Part shown: piece by piece, positions 51,229-59,724 of the stretch
Layout of the letters: every line of letters begins with the position of its first letter
Position numbering within the stretch: the stretch's first letter is position 1
Source: Tardiphaga sp. P9-11
GTDB lineage: Bacteria; Pseudomonadota; Alphaproteobacteria; Rhizobiales; Xanthobacteraceae
Length of the DNA: 64,000 nt
Direction: 5' to 3'
Assembly (NCBI RefSeq): GCF_008329525.1
Contig: NZ_NPKQ01000005.1
Span: forward strand, 1-64,000
The notes under the pieces: generated by a model
Seen by the model: only the letters and a program-made list of their open reading frames with translations
Databases searched by the model: none
What the model was told of the DNA's origin: nothing
Translations under genes and position numbers: made by a program

Positions 51229-52224
51229 ATGTCCGGTTTCGACATTTTCGCCATTGCCGTTGTGCTGCTGATTATCTTCACCCTGTTTGCCGGCGTGAAG
51301 ACCGTGCCGCAGGGCTATGACTGGACCATCGAGCGCTTCGGCAAGTTCACGCGTACGCTGTCGCCGGGCCTCAACCTCATCATCCCGTATTTCGACCGCG
51401 TCGGTCGCAAGATGAACATGATGGAACAGGTGATCAGCATTCCCGAGCAGGAAGTGATCACCAAGGACAACGCCACGGTGACGGTGGACGGCGTCGCGTT
51501 CTATCAGGTGTTCGATGCGGCCAAGGCGAGCTACGAGGTGTCGGATCTCAATCAGGCGATCATCGTGCTGACCATGACCAATATCCGTTCGGTGATGGGC
51601 TCGATGGATCTCGACCAGGTGCTGTCACATCGTGATGAGATCAATGAGCGTCTGCTGCGCGTCGTCGATGCCGCTGTCTCCCCATGGGGCCTCAAGGTTA
51701 ACCGGATCGAGATCAAGGACATCGTGCCGCCGGCGGATCTGGTCGAGGCCATGGGCCGGCAGATGAAGGCCGAGCGCGTCAAGCGCGCAGATATTCTGCA
51801 GGCTGAAGGCCAGCGCCAGTCGGAAATTCTTCGTGCCGAAGGCGCCAAGCAGGGCCAGATCCTGCAGGCCGAAGGCCGCCGCGAGGCTGCGTTCCGTGAC
51901 GCAGAAGCGCGCGAGCGCGCCGCAGAGGCCGAAGCCAACGCAACGCGGGTGGTATCGGAAGCGATTTCCAAGGGCGACGTTGCGGCGCTGAATTACTTTA
52001 TTGCCGATAAATACATCAAGGCCTTCGGTCAGCTCGCGGAATCGCCGAACCAGAAGGTCATCATGCTGCCGGTGGAAGCGATGAGCATGCTTGGCTCGCT
52101 GGCGGGCATCGGCGAGATCGCCAAGGCGACCTTTGGCGAAAGCGCAGCGTCGGCGCAGGCTGCGGCTCGCCGCGGCGGCTCGGTGCCGCCGGCTGGTTCG
52201 ACACCGCCGTCACCGCAACGCTGA
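51229..52224 (+). CDS. SPFH/band-7 stomatin-like protein (QmcA type)
   Basis: This 331-aa protein has one N-terminal membrane helix (about 4-24), the SPFH domain (about 25-200, with [34 protein letters not shown] in parts) and a coiled coil of repeating AEGxRxxxIL units (about 190-245), then a Gly/Pro-rich tail. Such proteins form membrane microdomain rings. ATG 51229 is preferred over TTG 51226. The downstream NfeD partner follows after 11 bp; SPFH-NfeD pairs are a well-known conserved unit. Confidence 0.92.
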   Translation: MSGFDIFAIAVVLLIIFTLFAGVKTVPQGYDWTIERFGKFTRTLSPGLNLIIPYFDRVGRKMNMMEQVISIPEQEVITKDNATVTVDGVAFYQVFDAAKASYEVSDLNQAIIVLTMTNIRSVMGSMDLDQVLSHRDEINERLLRVVDAAVSPWGLKVNRIEIKDIVPPADLVEAMGRQMKAERVKRADILQAEGQRQSEILRAEGAKQGQILQAEGRREAAFRDAEARERAAEAEANATRVVSEAISKGDVAALNYFIADKYIKAFGQLAESPNQKVIMLPVEAMSMLGSLAGIGEIAKATFGESAASAQAAARRGGSVPPAGSTPPSPQR

Positions 52225-52235
52225 GGGACGAACGA

Positions 52236-52679
52236 ATGGCCGAGATGTTCGTCACTTTGGGCACCTGGAACTGGCTGATCTTCGGCGTGCTGCTGATGGC
52301 GCTGGAGCTGCTGGCGCCCGGCGTCTTCATGTTCTGGCTCGGGCTGTCAGCGTTTCTCGTCGGTGTGCTCTCGTTCATCGTCACGCCGTCCTGGCAGGTG
52401 CAGATCCTGCTGTTCGGATTGTTCGCGCTCGCTGCCGTCCCGCTGTGGCGGCGGATCGCGCGTCAGAAGCCCGGCGTCAACCCCAACCCGTTCCTCAACA
52501 AGCGCAGCGATGCGCTGGTCGGCCGCGTCTGCACGCTGGACCGGCCGATCATCGACGGCGAGGGTATCGTGCGGGTCGACGACACGGTCTGGCGCGTCAG
52601 CGGTCCGGACGCGCCGGCGGGAACCAAGGTGAAGATCGTCAAGGCGGATGGCGCAAGTCTGACGGTAGCGGTGGCCTGA
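52236..52679 (+). CDS. NfeD family protein
   Basis: This 147-aa protein has three or so hydrophobic helices (about 10-70) and a C-terminal OB-fold (about 85-147, VGRVCTLDRPIIDGEGIVRVDDTVWRVSG in parts). It is of the short NfeD type, without the ClpP-like protease domain, and partners the stomatin-like protein directly upstream. Its stop abuts the stop of the HxlR gene on the other strand. Confidence 0.9.
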   Translation: MAEMFVTLGTWNWLIFGVLLMALELLAPGVFMFWLGLSAFLVGVLSFIVTPSWQVQILLFGLFALAAVPLWRRIARQKPGVNPNPFLNKRSDALVGRVCTLDRPIIDGEGIVRVDDTVWRVSGPDAPAGTKVKIVKADGASLTVAVA

Positions 52680-53021
52680 TCAATCAGCCGCGAGCGATTT
52701 GCTCCACCGCTCCGCGAAACGATGCAGCGGCAGGAACGTGTCCTTCAACTCCCGTCCTGTATCCGTTAGTCCGTAGCCGTCCGGCTGCAGCGCAATCAGA
52801 CCCGCATCTCTGAGATCGCTCAGGCGGGCCTGCAGCACGGTCGGCGAGGCATCGTCACAGGCTTCGCGCAGCGCCCGCGAGGTCAGGGACCGCTCCCGCA
52901 ACTCCCAGAGAATGCGCAATGTCCAGCGCCGGCCGAGCAGGTCGAGCAGCGCCATGATCGGTCGGCCGGATGTCGAGCCGCGCACGACGCGTTTGGGCGG
53001 CTTGGAAACCGACTTTGCCAT
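52680..53021 (-). CDS. HxlR-family winged-helix regulator
   Basis: This 113-aa regulator has the HxlR fold: LLGRRWTLRILWELRERSLTSRALREACDDASPTVLQARLSDLRDAGLI (about 27-75 in pieces) and a C-terminal LTDTGRELKDTFLPLHRFAERW helix. One Cys (about 58) could be redox-sensitive, though HxlR members with Cys sensors usually have it near the N terminus. ATG 53021 is preferred, with GAGGG upstream. It is divergent from the CMD-family gene at 53094 over two similar palindromes, its probable sites. Confidence 0.88.
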   Translation of the reverse strand: MAKSVSKPPKRVVRGSTSGRPIMALLDLLGRRWTLRILWELRERSLTSRALREACDDASPTVLQARLSDLRDAGLIALQPDGYGLTDTGRELKDTFLPLHRFAERWSKSLAAD

Positions 53022-53040
53022 CACATTCCCTCTTGCTGGT

Positions 53041-53059
53041 TGCTACATAATATGTAGCA
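53041..53059. promoter_or_regulatory. HxlR-type operator 1
   Basis: TGCTACATAATATGTAGCA is a perfect 9-1-9 palindrome in the divergent promoter region, 20 bp from the regulator start codon. Confidence 0.75.
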
Positions 53060-53062
53060 TGT

Positions 53063-53081
53063 CGCTACGATTATTGTAGCG
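53063..53081. promoter_or_regulatory. HxlR-type operator 2
   Basis: CGCTACGATTATTGTAGCG has the same GCTAC-n-GTAGC arms as operator 1 with one mismatch between half-sites; the centres of the two operators are 22 bp apart, so dimers could bind side by side on one face of the helix. Confidence 0.68.
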
Positions 53082-53093
53082 CAGGAGTTGGCT

Positions 53094-53642
53094 ATGTCAC
53101 GTATCGCGCCGCTGCAGCCGCCTTATGATCCTGACATTCAGGCGCAATTCGATGCGATCATGCGCGGCGCGCCGCCGCTGACGTTGTTCCGCGTGATTGC
53201 AGGGCATCCGAGGGCATGGAGCAAGTTTCGTGCGGCGGGCCTGCTCGATCGCGGGCCGCTTTCGCTACGGGAGCGCGAGATCGTCATCGATAGAACCTGC
53301 GCACTGACCGGCTGCGAATACGAATGGGGCGTCCATGTTGCGGTTTTTGCAGACGCGGCGAAATTGACGGATGCAGAGGTGAGGGCGACCGTCGATGACA
53401 ACGCACAAGGGGCCTGCTGGTCGGCAGCCGAACAGGCTCTGATCGCTGCAGTCGATGCGCTGCATCACCGCGCCACGCTGAGCGGTGAGGAATTCAAGGT
53501 GCTGGCCACTCACTACGATGACGCGAAGATCTTCGAGATCATCCTGCTTTGCGGGTTCTATCGCACGGTCTCATACATCGCGAACGGGTTAGCGTTGCCG
53601 CTCGAAGCGAATGCGGCAAGGTTCCCGCGGGTTGCGAGCTGA
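53094..53642 (+). CDS. Carboxymuconolactone decarboxylase-family protein
   Basis: This 182-aa protein has the AhpD/CMD helical fold with PLSLREREIVIDRTCALTGCEYEWGVHVAVF (about 57-87 in pieces). The spacing Cys-x4-Cys differs from the redox CxxC of AhpD, and only the second Cys matches the common GCEYEWGxH pattern, so peroxidase-type activity is doubtful. GCAGGAG at 53081-53087 sets the ATG at 53094. It is divergent from an HxlR regulator that probably represses it until a reactive compound is present. Confidence 0.88.
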   Translation: MSRIAPLQPPYDPDIQAQFDAIMRGAPPLTLFRVIAGHPRAWSKFRAAGLLDRGPLSLREREIVIDRTCALTGCEYEWGVHVAVFADAAKLTDAEVRATVDDNAQGACWSAAEQALIAAVDALHHRATLSGEEFKVLATHYDDAKIFEIILLCGFYRTVSYIANGLALPLEANAARFPRVAS

Positions 53643-53648
53643 CGTTGC

Positions 53649-54674
53649 TTAGGCCACGCCTGCCCGCAGCAGATCATGTAGATGCACGATGCCAACGGGC
53701 TTCCGCGCATCCGTCACCAGCAGCGCGGTGATCTTCGACGAGTTGAGGATTTCCAACGCCTCGCCAGCGAGCAGGTCGCGGCTGATGGTCTTGGGGTTTC
53801 TGGTCATGACGTCGTCCACCGACACGGTCATGAGATCGGCGCGCATGTGACGGCGGAGGTCGCCGTCGGTGACGATGCCGACCACATGGCCGTTGCCGTC
53901 GACGATGCCGACGCAGCCAAAGCCTTTCGACGACATTTCCACCAGCGCATCGGACATCTTGGTGCCGAGCGGCTTCAGTGGTACGGCGTCGCCTGAATGC
54001 ATGAGGTCGCGGGTGTATTTGAGCATCGCGCCCAGCTTGCCGCCGGGATGCAGCACGCTGAAATCCACCGAGGTGAAGCCGCGGCCTTCCAGGAGGGCGA
54101 TCGCCAGCGCGTCGCCCATCGCCAGCATCATCAGCGACGAGGTCGTGGGGGCGAGATTGTGTGGACAGGCCTCGCGCGCCTTCGGCAGCGTCAGCGCGAC
54201 ATCGGCGGCCTCGGCCAGTGTCGAGGTAGCTTCGGAGGTGATCGCGACCACGCCGATCTTGAACCGCTTGGCATAGGTGATGAGGTTCTTCATCTCCGGC
54301 TGCTCGCCGGACCACGACAGCGCCATGATGACGTCGTCGGGCGTGATCATGCCGAGATCGCCATGGCTGGCTTCAGCGGCGTGGACGAAGAAAGCCGGCG
54401 TGCCGGTTGAGGCGAAAGTCGCGGCGATCTTGCGGCCGATATGGCCGGATTTGCCCAGACCCGTGATGATCAGGCGGCCTTTGGCTTTGAGGATCAGGTC
54501 GGCGGCCGCAACGAAGGCCGGGCCAAGGTCCGACTGGAGTGCGGCGGCCAGCGCGGTAACGCCGCTGGCTTCAGCCTCCAGCGTACGGAGCGCCGAGGCA
54601 ATCGCTTCAATGGCCTGATCGCTCATCGCTGCCGTCGTTTTCGTCGGAAGGCCGGGTGTCTTGGAGAGGGGCAT
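53649..54674 (-). CDS. kpsF: KpsF/GutQ family sugar-phosphate isomerase
   Basis: This 341-aa enzyme interconverts ribulose-5-phosphate and arabinose-5-phosphate, precursor of KDO in lipopolysaccharide. The SIS domain holds GKGRLIITGLGKSGHIGRKIAATFASTGTPAFFVHAAEASHGDLGMI (in parts; about 62-110) and SWSGEQPEMKN; two CBS motifs occupy about 210-341. The frame extends to 54728, but ATG 54674, preceded by AGGA eight bases upstream, gives the normal length. Orthologs usually lie beside LPS genes; here it sits alone next to a CMD gene. Confidence 0.92.
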   Translation of the reverse strand: MPLSKTPGLPTKTTAAMSDQAIEAIASALRTLEAEASGVTALAAALQSDLGPAFVAAADLILKAKGRLIITGLGKSGHIGRKIAATFASTGTPAFFVHAAEASHGDLGMITPDDVIMALSWSGEQPEMKNLITYAKRFKIGVVAITSEATSTLAEAADVALTLPKAREACPHNLAPTTSSLMMLAMGDALAIALLEGRGFTSVDFSVLHPGGKLGAMLKYTRDLMHSGDAVPLKPLGTKMSDALVEMSSKGFGCVGIVDGNGHVVGIVTDGDLRRHMRADLMTVSVDDVMTRNPKTISRDLLAGEALEILNSSKITALLVTDARKPVGIVHLHDLLRAGVA

Positions 54675-54776
54675 CAATCGCATCCTGGGGCCGGAAATTG
54701 TCCGGCTGTGTTGCTCCCCTCTTAGCACGGCTGGGTCTGCCTGGCGAAACCCCGCCGACGCGATCTCAACGGGCCA

Positions 54777-54812
54777 TTAACCATAAGTGTTTTAACTCCC
54801 TTAACCATGAGT
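54777..54812 (+). promoter_or_regulatory. Direct repeat TTAACCAT-rich segment before the beta-barrel gene
   Basis: TTAACCATAAGT (54777-54788) and TTAACCATGAGT (54801-54812) differ at one of 12 positions and lie 24 bp apart, with a third TTAAC at 54792. They recall CtrA half-sites, but the canonical TTAA-N7-TTAA spacing is absent. Confidence 0.35.
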
Positions 54813-54885
54813 TGTCGTGCGCGCCTCCAGCGTTGCTCTCGGTGTTCTTTGGTAAGATTTTGATAATGTTGGAGTTTTTCTGATC

Positions 54886-56574
54886 GTGAGGACAGGTCGA
54901 GTACGCGACCGCCGCAACCGCGCCTGGCCCAACGGCGTGGTTTCAGCATGTCTGTGCCTGAGCCTCCTCGCACCATCTCCGGCATTCTCGCAAGCATTGA
55001 CATCAGACCTCCTGGCGCCGGTCCCGGGTGGTTTCGTCTCACCGCAAAATCTGCCGACGCGCCGGACGACGGATGCGCCGCTCCAGCCAACTGGAACGCT
55101 GCAGACCAGCCAGTTGTCGCCGGATCGCATTCCGCAATCGATCATCACGCCGCCGGTGCCCGCTGCATCGGGCGCCGCCGGCACTGGGTTCGATGCGCTC
55201 AACCGCAAGCGCAAGCAGATCAAATATTATCCGGGCGCGAAGAAGCCAAAGCCGCCGGTGGGGCCTGGCAGTCCGCCGCCGCCGCTGGTGCCCGAAACGC
55301 GGCCAGCGCCGCCATCGGCCAAGGCTGCCAAGCCTCCCGTCGCTCCATCGGTTGCCGGCACGGTGGTCGGTCAGCCGACGCGCCGGCGATTGCCGGTGGA
55401 TCCGGATCCTTACGCGCCGACCGGCGTGCGCGTCGGCAGCTTCCTCGTGAAGTCGGCCGTGGAAATCTATGGCGGCTATGACAACAACCCGGCGCGCTTC
55501 GTGCAACCGAGGGGATCGGCGTTCTACAAGGTCGCGCCGGAATTGCTGGCCGCGACCGACTGGACGCGGCATTCGATCATCGTTGATCTGCGCGGCTCCT
55601 TCACCGGCTACGAGAAGGAGTTTCCGGCGGCACCATTCCAGATTTCACCGGCGCCCGAGAATGTCGACCGCACCGAGTTCAACGGCAAGATCTCCGGCCG
55701 CCTTGACGTCGCGCGCGATCTGCGCGTCAACAGCGAGGCGCGCATGCGCGTCGGTGCGGATAATCCAGGCAGTCCGAACATTCAGGCCGGATTGAAGGAT
55801 TTCCCGCTGTTCACGACCACCGGCGGTTCGCTGGGAGTCGAGAAGGACTTCAATCGCCTTCAGATCAAGGTCGACGGCCTCGTCGATCGCACCGTCTATC
55901 AGGATTCCAAACTGACCGACGGCACCCAGACCAACAACAACGACCGTAATTTCAACCAGTATGGTGGCGTGGGCCGCGCCACCTATGAAGTGCTGCCGGG
56001 TCTGAAGCCCTTCGCCGAAGTCCAGGGCGATGTCCGCGTGCACGACGATCGGGCGGATCGCTTCGGCTATCTCCGCGACTCCAGTGGTGGCTATATCAAG
56101 GCCGGCACCACGTTCGAATTCACGCGGCTGCTGACGGGCGAAGCCTCGATCGGCTATGCGGCGCGCAGCTATACGGATACGCGGCTGGAGGTTCTCAAGG
56201 GTCTGCTGACGTCAGCGTCGCTGATCTGGTCGGTCTCGCCGCTGACAACGGCCAAGTTCGTTTCGACGACATCGATCGATGAGACCACCGTGCCCGGCGT
56301 TCCCGGTATTCTGACGCGCACTTACACCGTGGAAGCCAGCCACGATTTCCGGCGCTGGCTCACGGCCGTGGGCAAGTTCACTTATGTCACGCAGGATTAT
56401 CAGGAGAACTTCCGCTTCGATAAGATCTACTCGCTGCAGGGTGATCTCGTTTACAAGCTGAACCGTGAGATCCAGCTCAAGGCGCAGGTGCGCCGGGATA
56501 TCCTGAATTCGAATGTCATTGGCGCGAGCACTGCGTCGACGGTGGTGATGCTGGGCGTGAGACTGCAGCGATAG
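54886..56574 (+). CDS. Outer-membrane beta-barrel protein (BBP2-like)
   Basis: This 562-aa protein starts with GTG 54886 and a signal peptide (core about 18-32, cleavage near FSQ-A at 33-36). A Pro-rich segment follows (about 85-150), then a C-terminal half of alternating aromatic strands ending in VVMLGVRLQR, with arginine rather than the usual terminal Phe. VGSFLVKSAVEIYGGYDNNPAR and the repeated RDLRVNSEARMRVG/FNRLQIKVDG strands fit DUF2320-type outer-membrane barrels. It is probably a surface porin or an exopolysaccharide-related barrel. The upstream region has TTAACCAT direct repeats. Confidence 0.85.
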   Translation: MRTGRVRDRRNRAWPNGVVSACLCLSLLAPSPAFSQALTSDLLAPVPGGFVSPQNLPTRRTTDAPLQPTGTLQTSQLSPDRIPQSIITPPVPAASGAAGTGFDALNRKRKQIKYYPGAKKPKPPVGPGSPPPPLVPETRPAPPSAKAAKPPVAPSVAGTVVGQPTRRRLPVDPDPYAPTGVRVGSFLVKSAVEIYGGYDNNPARFVQPRGSAFYKVAPELLAATDWTRHSIIVDLRGSFTGYEKEFPAAPFQISPAPENVDRTEFNGKISGRLDVARDLRVNSEARMRVGADNPGSPNIQAGLKDFPLFTTTGGSLGVEKDFNRLQIKVDGLVDRTVYQDSKLTDGTQTNNNDRNFNQYGGVGRATYEVLPGLKPFAEVQGDVRVHDDRADRFGYLRDSSGGYIKAGTTFEFTRLLTGEASIGYAARSYTDTRLEVLKGLLTSASLIWSVSPLTTAKFVSTTSIDETTVPGVPGILTRTYTVEASHDFRRWLTAVGKFTYVTQDYQENFRFDKIYSLQGDLVYKLNREIQLKAQVRRDILNSNVIGASTASTVVMLGVRLQR

Positions 56575-56608
56575 TGGTCAGAAATCGCTGGGAGCTACGC
56601 CGCTCGTT

Positions 56609-56881
56609 CTAATTCCACTTCCGCATGAACTTGGCCGTCTTCCGGCGAAATTTCACGCCGGAGCCATCCGGCAACCGCGTGGCGATGAAGCCGGCTGCGA
56701 TACAGGCCTCGCGTTGCGGCATGTGCTCATCGGGCGCGCGTTCGGTTTCCCACCACGAGGCCCGGTGCGATGCGCGCGGCAGTGCATCGTCGATGATTTC
56801 CTCGATCGCATCCATAGTAAGTACGCATTCATCCTTGGTCTGGCTGGCCAGGTAGGCGCGGAGCAGGTCGTAGTCAGGCAC
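56609..56881 (-). CDS. DUF7662-like small protein
   Basis: This 90-aa protein begins PDYDLLRAYLASQTKDECVLTMDAIEEIIDDALPRAS and has WWETE near the middle and a basic end (GSGVKFRRKTAKFMRKWN). This pattern of Y-x-L-x-x-Y-L...LT-x-x-x-IEEII...LP...WW is what I know from DUF7662-type small proteins. GTG 56881 is chosen because GAGG lies eight bases upstream; a TTG at 56908 lacks this. Function unknown. It lies tail-to-tail with the beta-barrel gene. Confidence 0.65.
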   Translation of the reverse strand: MPDYDLLRAYLASQTKDECVLTMDAIEEIIDDALPRASHRASWWETERAPDEHMPQREACIAAGFIATRLPDGSGVKFRRKTAKFMRKWN

Positions 56882-57083
56882 GGAATTGTCCTCGGAATAA
56901 TCTCGCAATCGTCTTACGCGCCCGCGCGATCCGGCGCTACAGCGCGGATTCGGTAAATAAGCACCGGGAGCGCCTCATCCGAGCATTTTCTGCAACCGTT
57001 CGTTAACGCCGTGTGGAACCCAAAGCCGGTATTTAAGCGCTCGGCAAGCATTCGCATGCGATCCGTGGGGCACGGAGCACGTG

Positions 57084-58577
57084 ATGAAGTTGGGGAATAC
57101 AGGCACGGGAATTCGACGCTGGCCGCTATCGGCCAAGCTGTTGATTCTGTCGTCGCTGGTCACGATCCTCGGTTTCTCTGCCGTTTGCGGCAGCGTGATG
57201 CTCGATATGCGCCGCGGCGAGGAAGCGCTGGCGCGGCAGACCGCGGAGAACCTCGCCACCTCCATCGATTCCGATATCGGCCGCACCATCGAACAATATG
57301 ATCTTTCGCTTCGTGCCGTTGTCTCCGGCGTCAACACGCCCGAGATCGGACAGCTCAGCAAGAAAATGCGCCACTTGATCCTGTTCGACAACGCGGCGGC
57401 GTCGCGCCAGTTCGCCGCCATTCAAGTGTTCGATGCCTATGGCGATCTCACCATCGATGCGGCGTCGCTCGATCCGGTCAAGCAGAACAGCGCCGACGAA
57501 GAGTTCTTCCAGGTGCACAAGCTCGATGGCGAGCGCGGGCTGTATATCAGCAAACCGATGCTGCATCGGGGGGCCTATTCCGTCGTGCTCAGCCGCCGCA
57601 TCACCGACAGTGACGGCAATTTTGCCGGCGTCGTCGTGGGCGCGATCCGGTTCGCCTATTTTCACGACTTGTTCAGCCGTCTCAGGCTGAACAAGGACGA
57701 CAACATCACGGTGATCCGCCGCGACGGCGTCGTCATCATGCGCACGCCGTTCGATCTCGATGTGATCGGTAGGGATCTGAGCAAGACCGCGGGCGTGATG
57801 CGTGTGTTGACGCGCGCCAACGGGTCGTATTCAGGCGTCGGTGTCGTCGACAAGATCGAGCGTCTTTATGTCTGGCGCGACAGCGGTCGGCCGCTGCTCG
57901 TGATCGTCGGCCGGCCGTGGTCAGGCATCTACAGCCTCTGGTATCAGCAGGCGATCAAGATCGGCGGCATCATACTGGCGCTCATCGTCTTCATCATGGC
58001 AGTGACGCTGTTCCTGGCTCGCGAAATCGGTCGTCGCGCGCGGGCCGAGCACAAGCTTGAAGAACTGGCCACTACCGACGGTCTCACCGGATTGCGCAAT
58101 CGCCGTAAGCTCGATACGGCAATGGAGTTGGAGTGGCGTCGTGCCATCAGGCATTCGCGCTCGATGGCGCTGCTGCTGATCGACGCCGACCATTTTAAGG
58201 TTTTCAACGACAGCTTCGGTCATCAATCCGGAGACACGGCCTTGATAGCGATCGCGAACTGCATCGCCGGAGCGGCGAAGCGTGCCGGCGATTGCGCTGC
58301 GCGCTATGGCGGCGAGGAGTTCGCCGTGCTGCTGCCCGGTGCAACGGCGCAAGATGCCTACAAGGTTGCCGAGGCCATTCGGCGTCGCGTCGAGCAGGTA
58401 CCGGCCGATCCTGCGATGCTCACGGTTAGTATCGGCGTAGCCAGCGTGAAGCCGTTGGTGACGATGGAGTGGACGGAACTGGTAGAGGCCGCCGACAAGG
58501 CGCTCTATGCGGCGAAAGCCGCAGGTCGCAACCAGTGCGTCATCGCAGGCGATGCGCATCAGGCGATCGCGGCCTAG
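57084..58577 (+). CDS. Membrane diguanylate cyclase with periplasmic sensor domain
   Basis: This 497-aa protein has one helix near 16-36, a periplasmic PDC/Cache-type sensor (about 40-285), a second helix (about 295-318) and a C-terminal GGDEF domain. The active-site motif is GGEEF at 409-413; upstream RAGD at 400-403, five residues before it, forms the inhibitory I-site, so the enzyme is likely active and product-inhibited. It makes the second messenger c-di-GMP. ATG 57084 has GGAG six bases upstream. The sensed signal is unknown. Confidence 0.93.
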   Translation: MKLGNTGTGIRRWPLSAKLLILSSLVTILGFSAVCGSVMLDMRRGEEALARQTAENLATSIDSDIGRTIEQYDLSLRAVVSGVNTPEIGQLSKKMRHLILFDNAAASRQFAAIQVFDAYGDLTIDAASLDPVKQNSADEEFFQVHKLDGERGLYISKPMLHRGAYSVVLSRRITDSDGNFAGVVVGAIRFAYFHDLFSRLRLNKDDNITVIRRDGVVIMRTPFDLDVIGRDLSKTAGVMRVLTRANGSYSGVGVVDKIERLYVWRDSGRPLLVIVGRPWSGIYSLWYQQAIKIGGIILALIVFIMAVTLFLAREIGRRARAEHKLEELATTDGLTGLRNRRKLDTAMELEWRRAIRHSRSMALLLIDADHFKVFNDSFGHQSGDTALIAIANCIAGAAKRAGDCAARYGGEEFAVLLPGATAQDAYKVAEAIRRRVEQVPADPAMLTVSIGVASVKPLVTMEWTELVEAADKALYAAKAAGRNQCVIAGDAHQAIAA

Positions 58578-58580
58578 CGC

Positions 58581-59465
58581 TTATTCTCCGAGATAACGTA
58601 GCATTTCGGCGCGCAGGCCTTCGCGCAGGTCGGGACGCTGCAGGCCGAAGGCGATGTTGGCGCGCAGGAAGCCCGACTTCGAACCGCAGTCGTGCCGCTC
58701 GCCTTCGAATTCCACGCCGTAGAACGACTGGCTCCTGGCGAGGCCGATCATGGCATCGGTGAGCTGGATTTCGCCGCCGGCGCCGCGCTCCTGGGTCTCC
58801 AGGATCTTGAAGATTTCCGGCTGGAGAATGTAGCGGCCAGTGATCGACAGGTTGGACGGTGCCGTGCCCTTCGGCGGCTTCTCGACCATGCCGTCGATAC
58901 TGAAGGCGGCCTTGTTGGTCGGGTGACGCTCGCCGACACCGCAGATACCGTATTGATGCGTCATGTCCATCGGGACTTCCTCGACAGCGACGAGGTTGGA
59001 CTTGTCGCCGAGGCTATTGGCAATATCGACCATCTGCTTCAGGCAGCCCGGCGAATTCAGCACCAGCTCGTCCGGCAGCACCACGGCGAAGGGCTCATTG
59101 CCAACGATGTCGCGGGCACACCAGACAGCGTGGCCAAGGCCGAGCGGCGCCTGCTGGCGCGTGAAGCTCATGGCGCCGGCGGCTGGCTGGGACAGCGCCA
59201 GCTGTTCGATCTCGGCAGACTTGTTGCGGCTCTTCAGTGTCTCGTCGAGCTCGAACATACGGTCGAAGTGATCTTCGATGATGCCCTTGTTGCGGCCGGT
59301 GACGAAGATGAAGTGTTCGATGCCAGCCTCGCGGGCTTCGTCGACCACATACTGGATCAACGGCCGGTCGACGATGGTCAGCATTTCCTTCGGCATTGCC
59401 TTGGTGGCGGGAAGAACGCGGGTGCCAAGACCGGCGACCGGGAAGACGGCTTTGCGAATTTTCAT
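58581..59465 (-). CDS. galU: UTP--glucose-1-phosphate uridylyltransferase
   Basis: This 294-aa enzyme makes UDP-glucose from UTP and glucose-1-phosphate for exopolysaccharide, trehalose and cell-envelope sugars. Family blocks are [40 protein letters not shown] (in parts), [24 protein letters not shown] (about 107-115) and the [21 protein letters not shown]-terminal region. The start at 59465 ([12 protein letters not shown]) is the normal family start; an upstream frame to 59588 is not. An EcfG-type promoter lies 46 bp upstream of it. Ends 4 bp from the diguanylate cyclase stop. Confidence 0.95.
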   Translation of the reverse strand: MKIRKAVFPVAGLGTRVLPATKAMPKEMLTIVDRPLIQYVVDEAREAGIEHFIFVTGRNKGIIEDHFDRMFELDETLKSRNKSAEIEQLALSQPAAGAMSFTRQQAPLGLGHAVWCARDIVGNEPFAVVLPDELVLNSPGCLKQMVDIANSLGDKSNLVAVEEVPMDMTHQYGICGVGERHPTNKAAFSIDGMVEKPPKGTAPSNLSITGRYILQPEIFKILETQERGAGGEIQLTDAMIGLARSQSFYGVEFEGERHDCGSKSGFLRANIAFGLQRPDLREGLRAEMLRYLGE

Positions 59466-59510
59466 CGGGGACTTTGCAATGACCTTGGAGGGGAGCGACG
59501 CAGGCAAGCA

Positions 59511-59535
59511 AACGAAGATTGCGCTTGCTGGTTCC
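59511..59535 (-). promoter_or_regulatory. EcfG-type general stress promoter of galU
   Basis: On the minus strand GGAAC (59535-59531), a 16-base spacer and CGTT (59514-59511) match the EcfG consensus exactly. The -10 element ends 46 bp before the galU ATG at 59465. Confidence 0.7.
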
Positions 59536-59724
59536 GTTTGCAACCGGGAACAACGGCGGATGTGTGGTGCCGGGCTACATGGCAGCAATTATCCGGTCCG
59601 GCGGCGATGCCGCATTCGCCGGGATGGCTGAAATTGGGTAGTGTTAAGTGGATGGAAACCCCGACCGGGCCTCCTGTCATCGCACAGTCATGGCTGGGTT
59701 CCGGCCGGCTTCTTGAGATGGATA

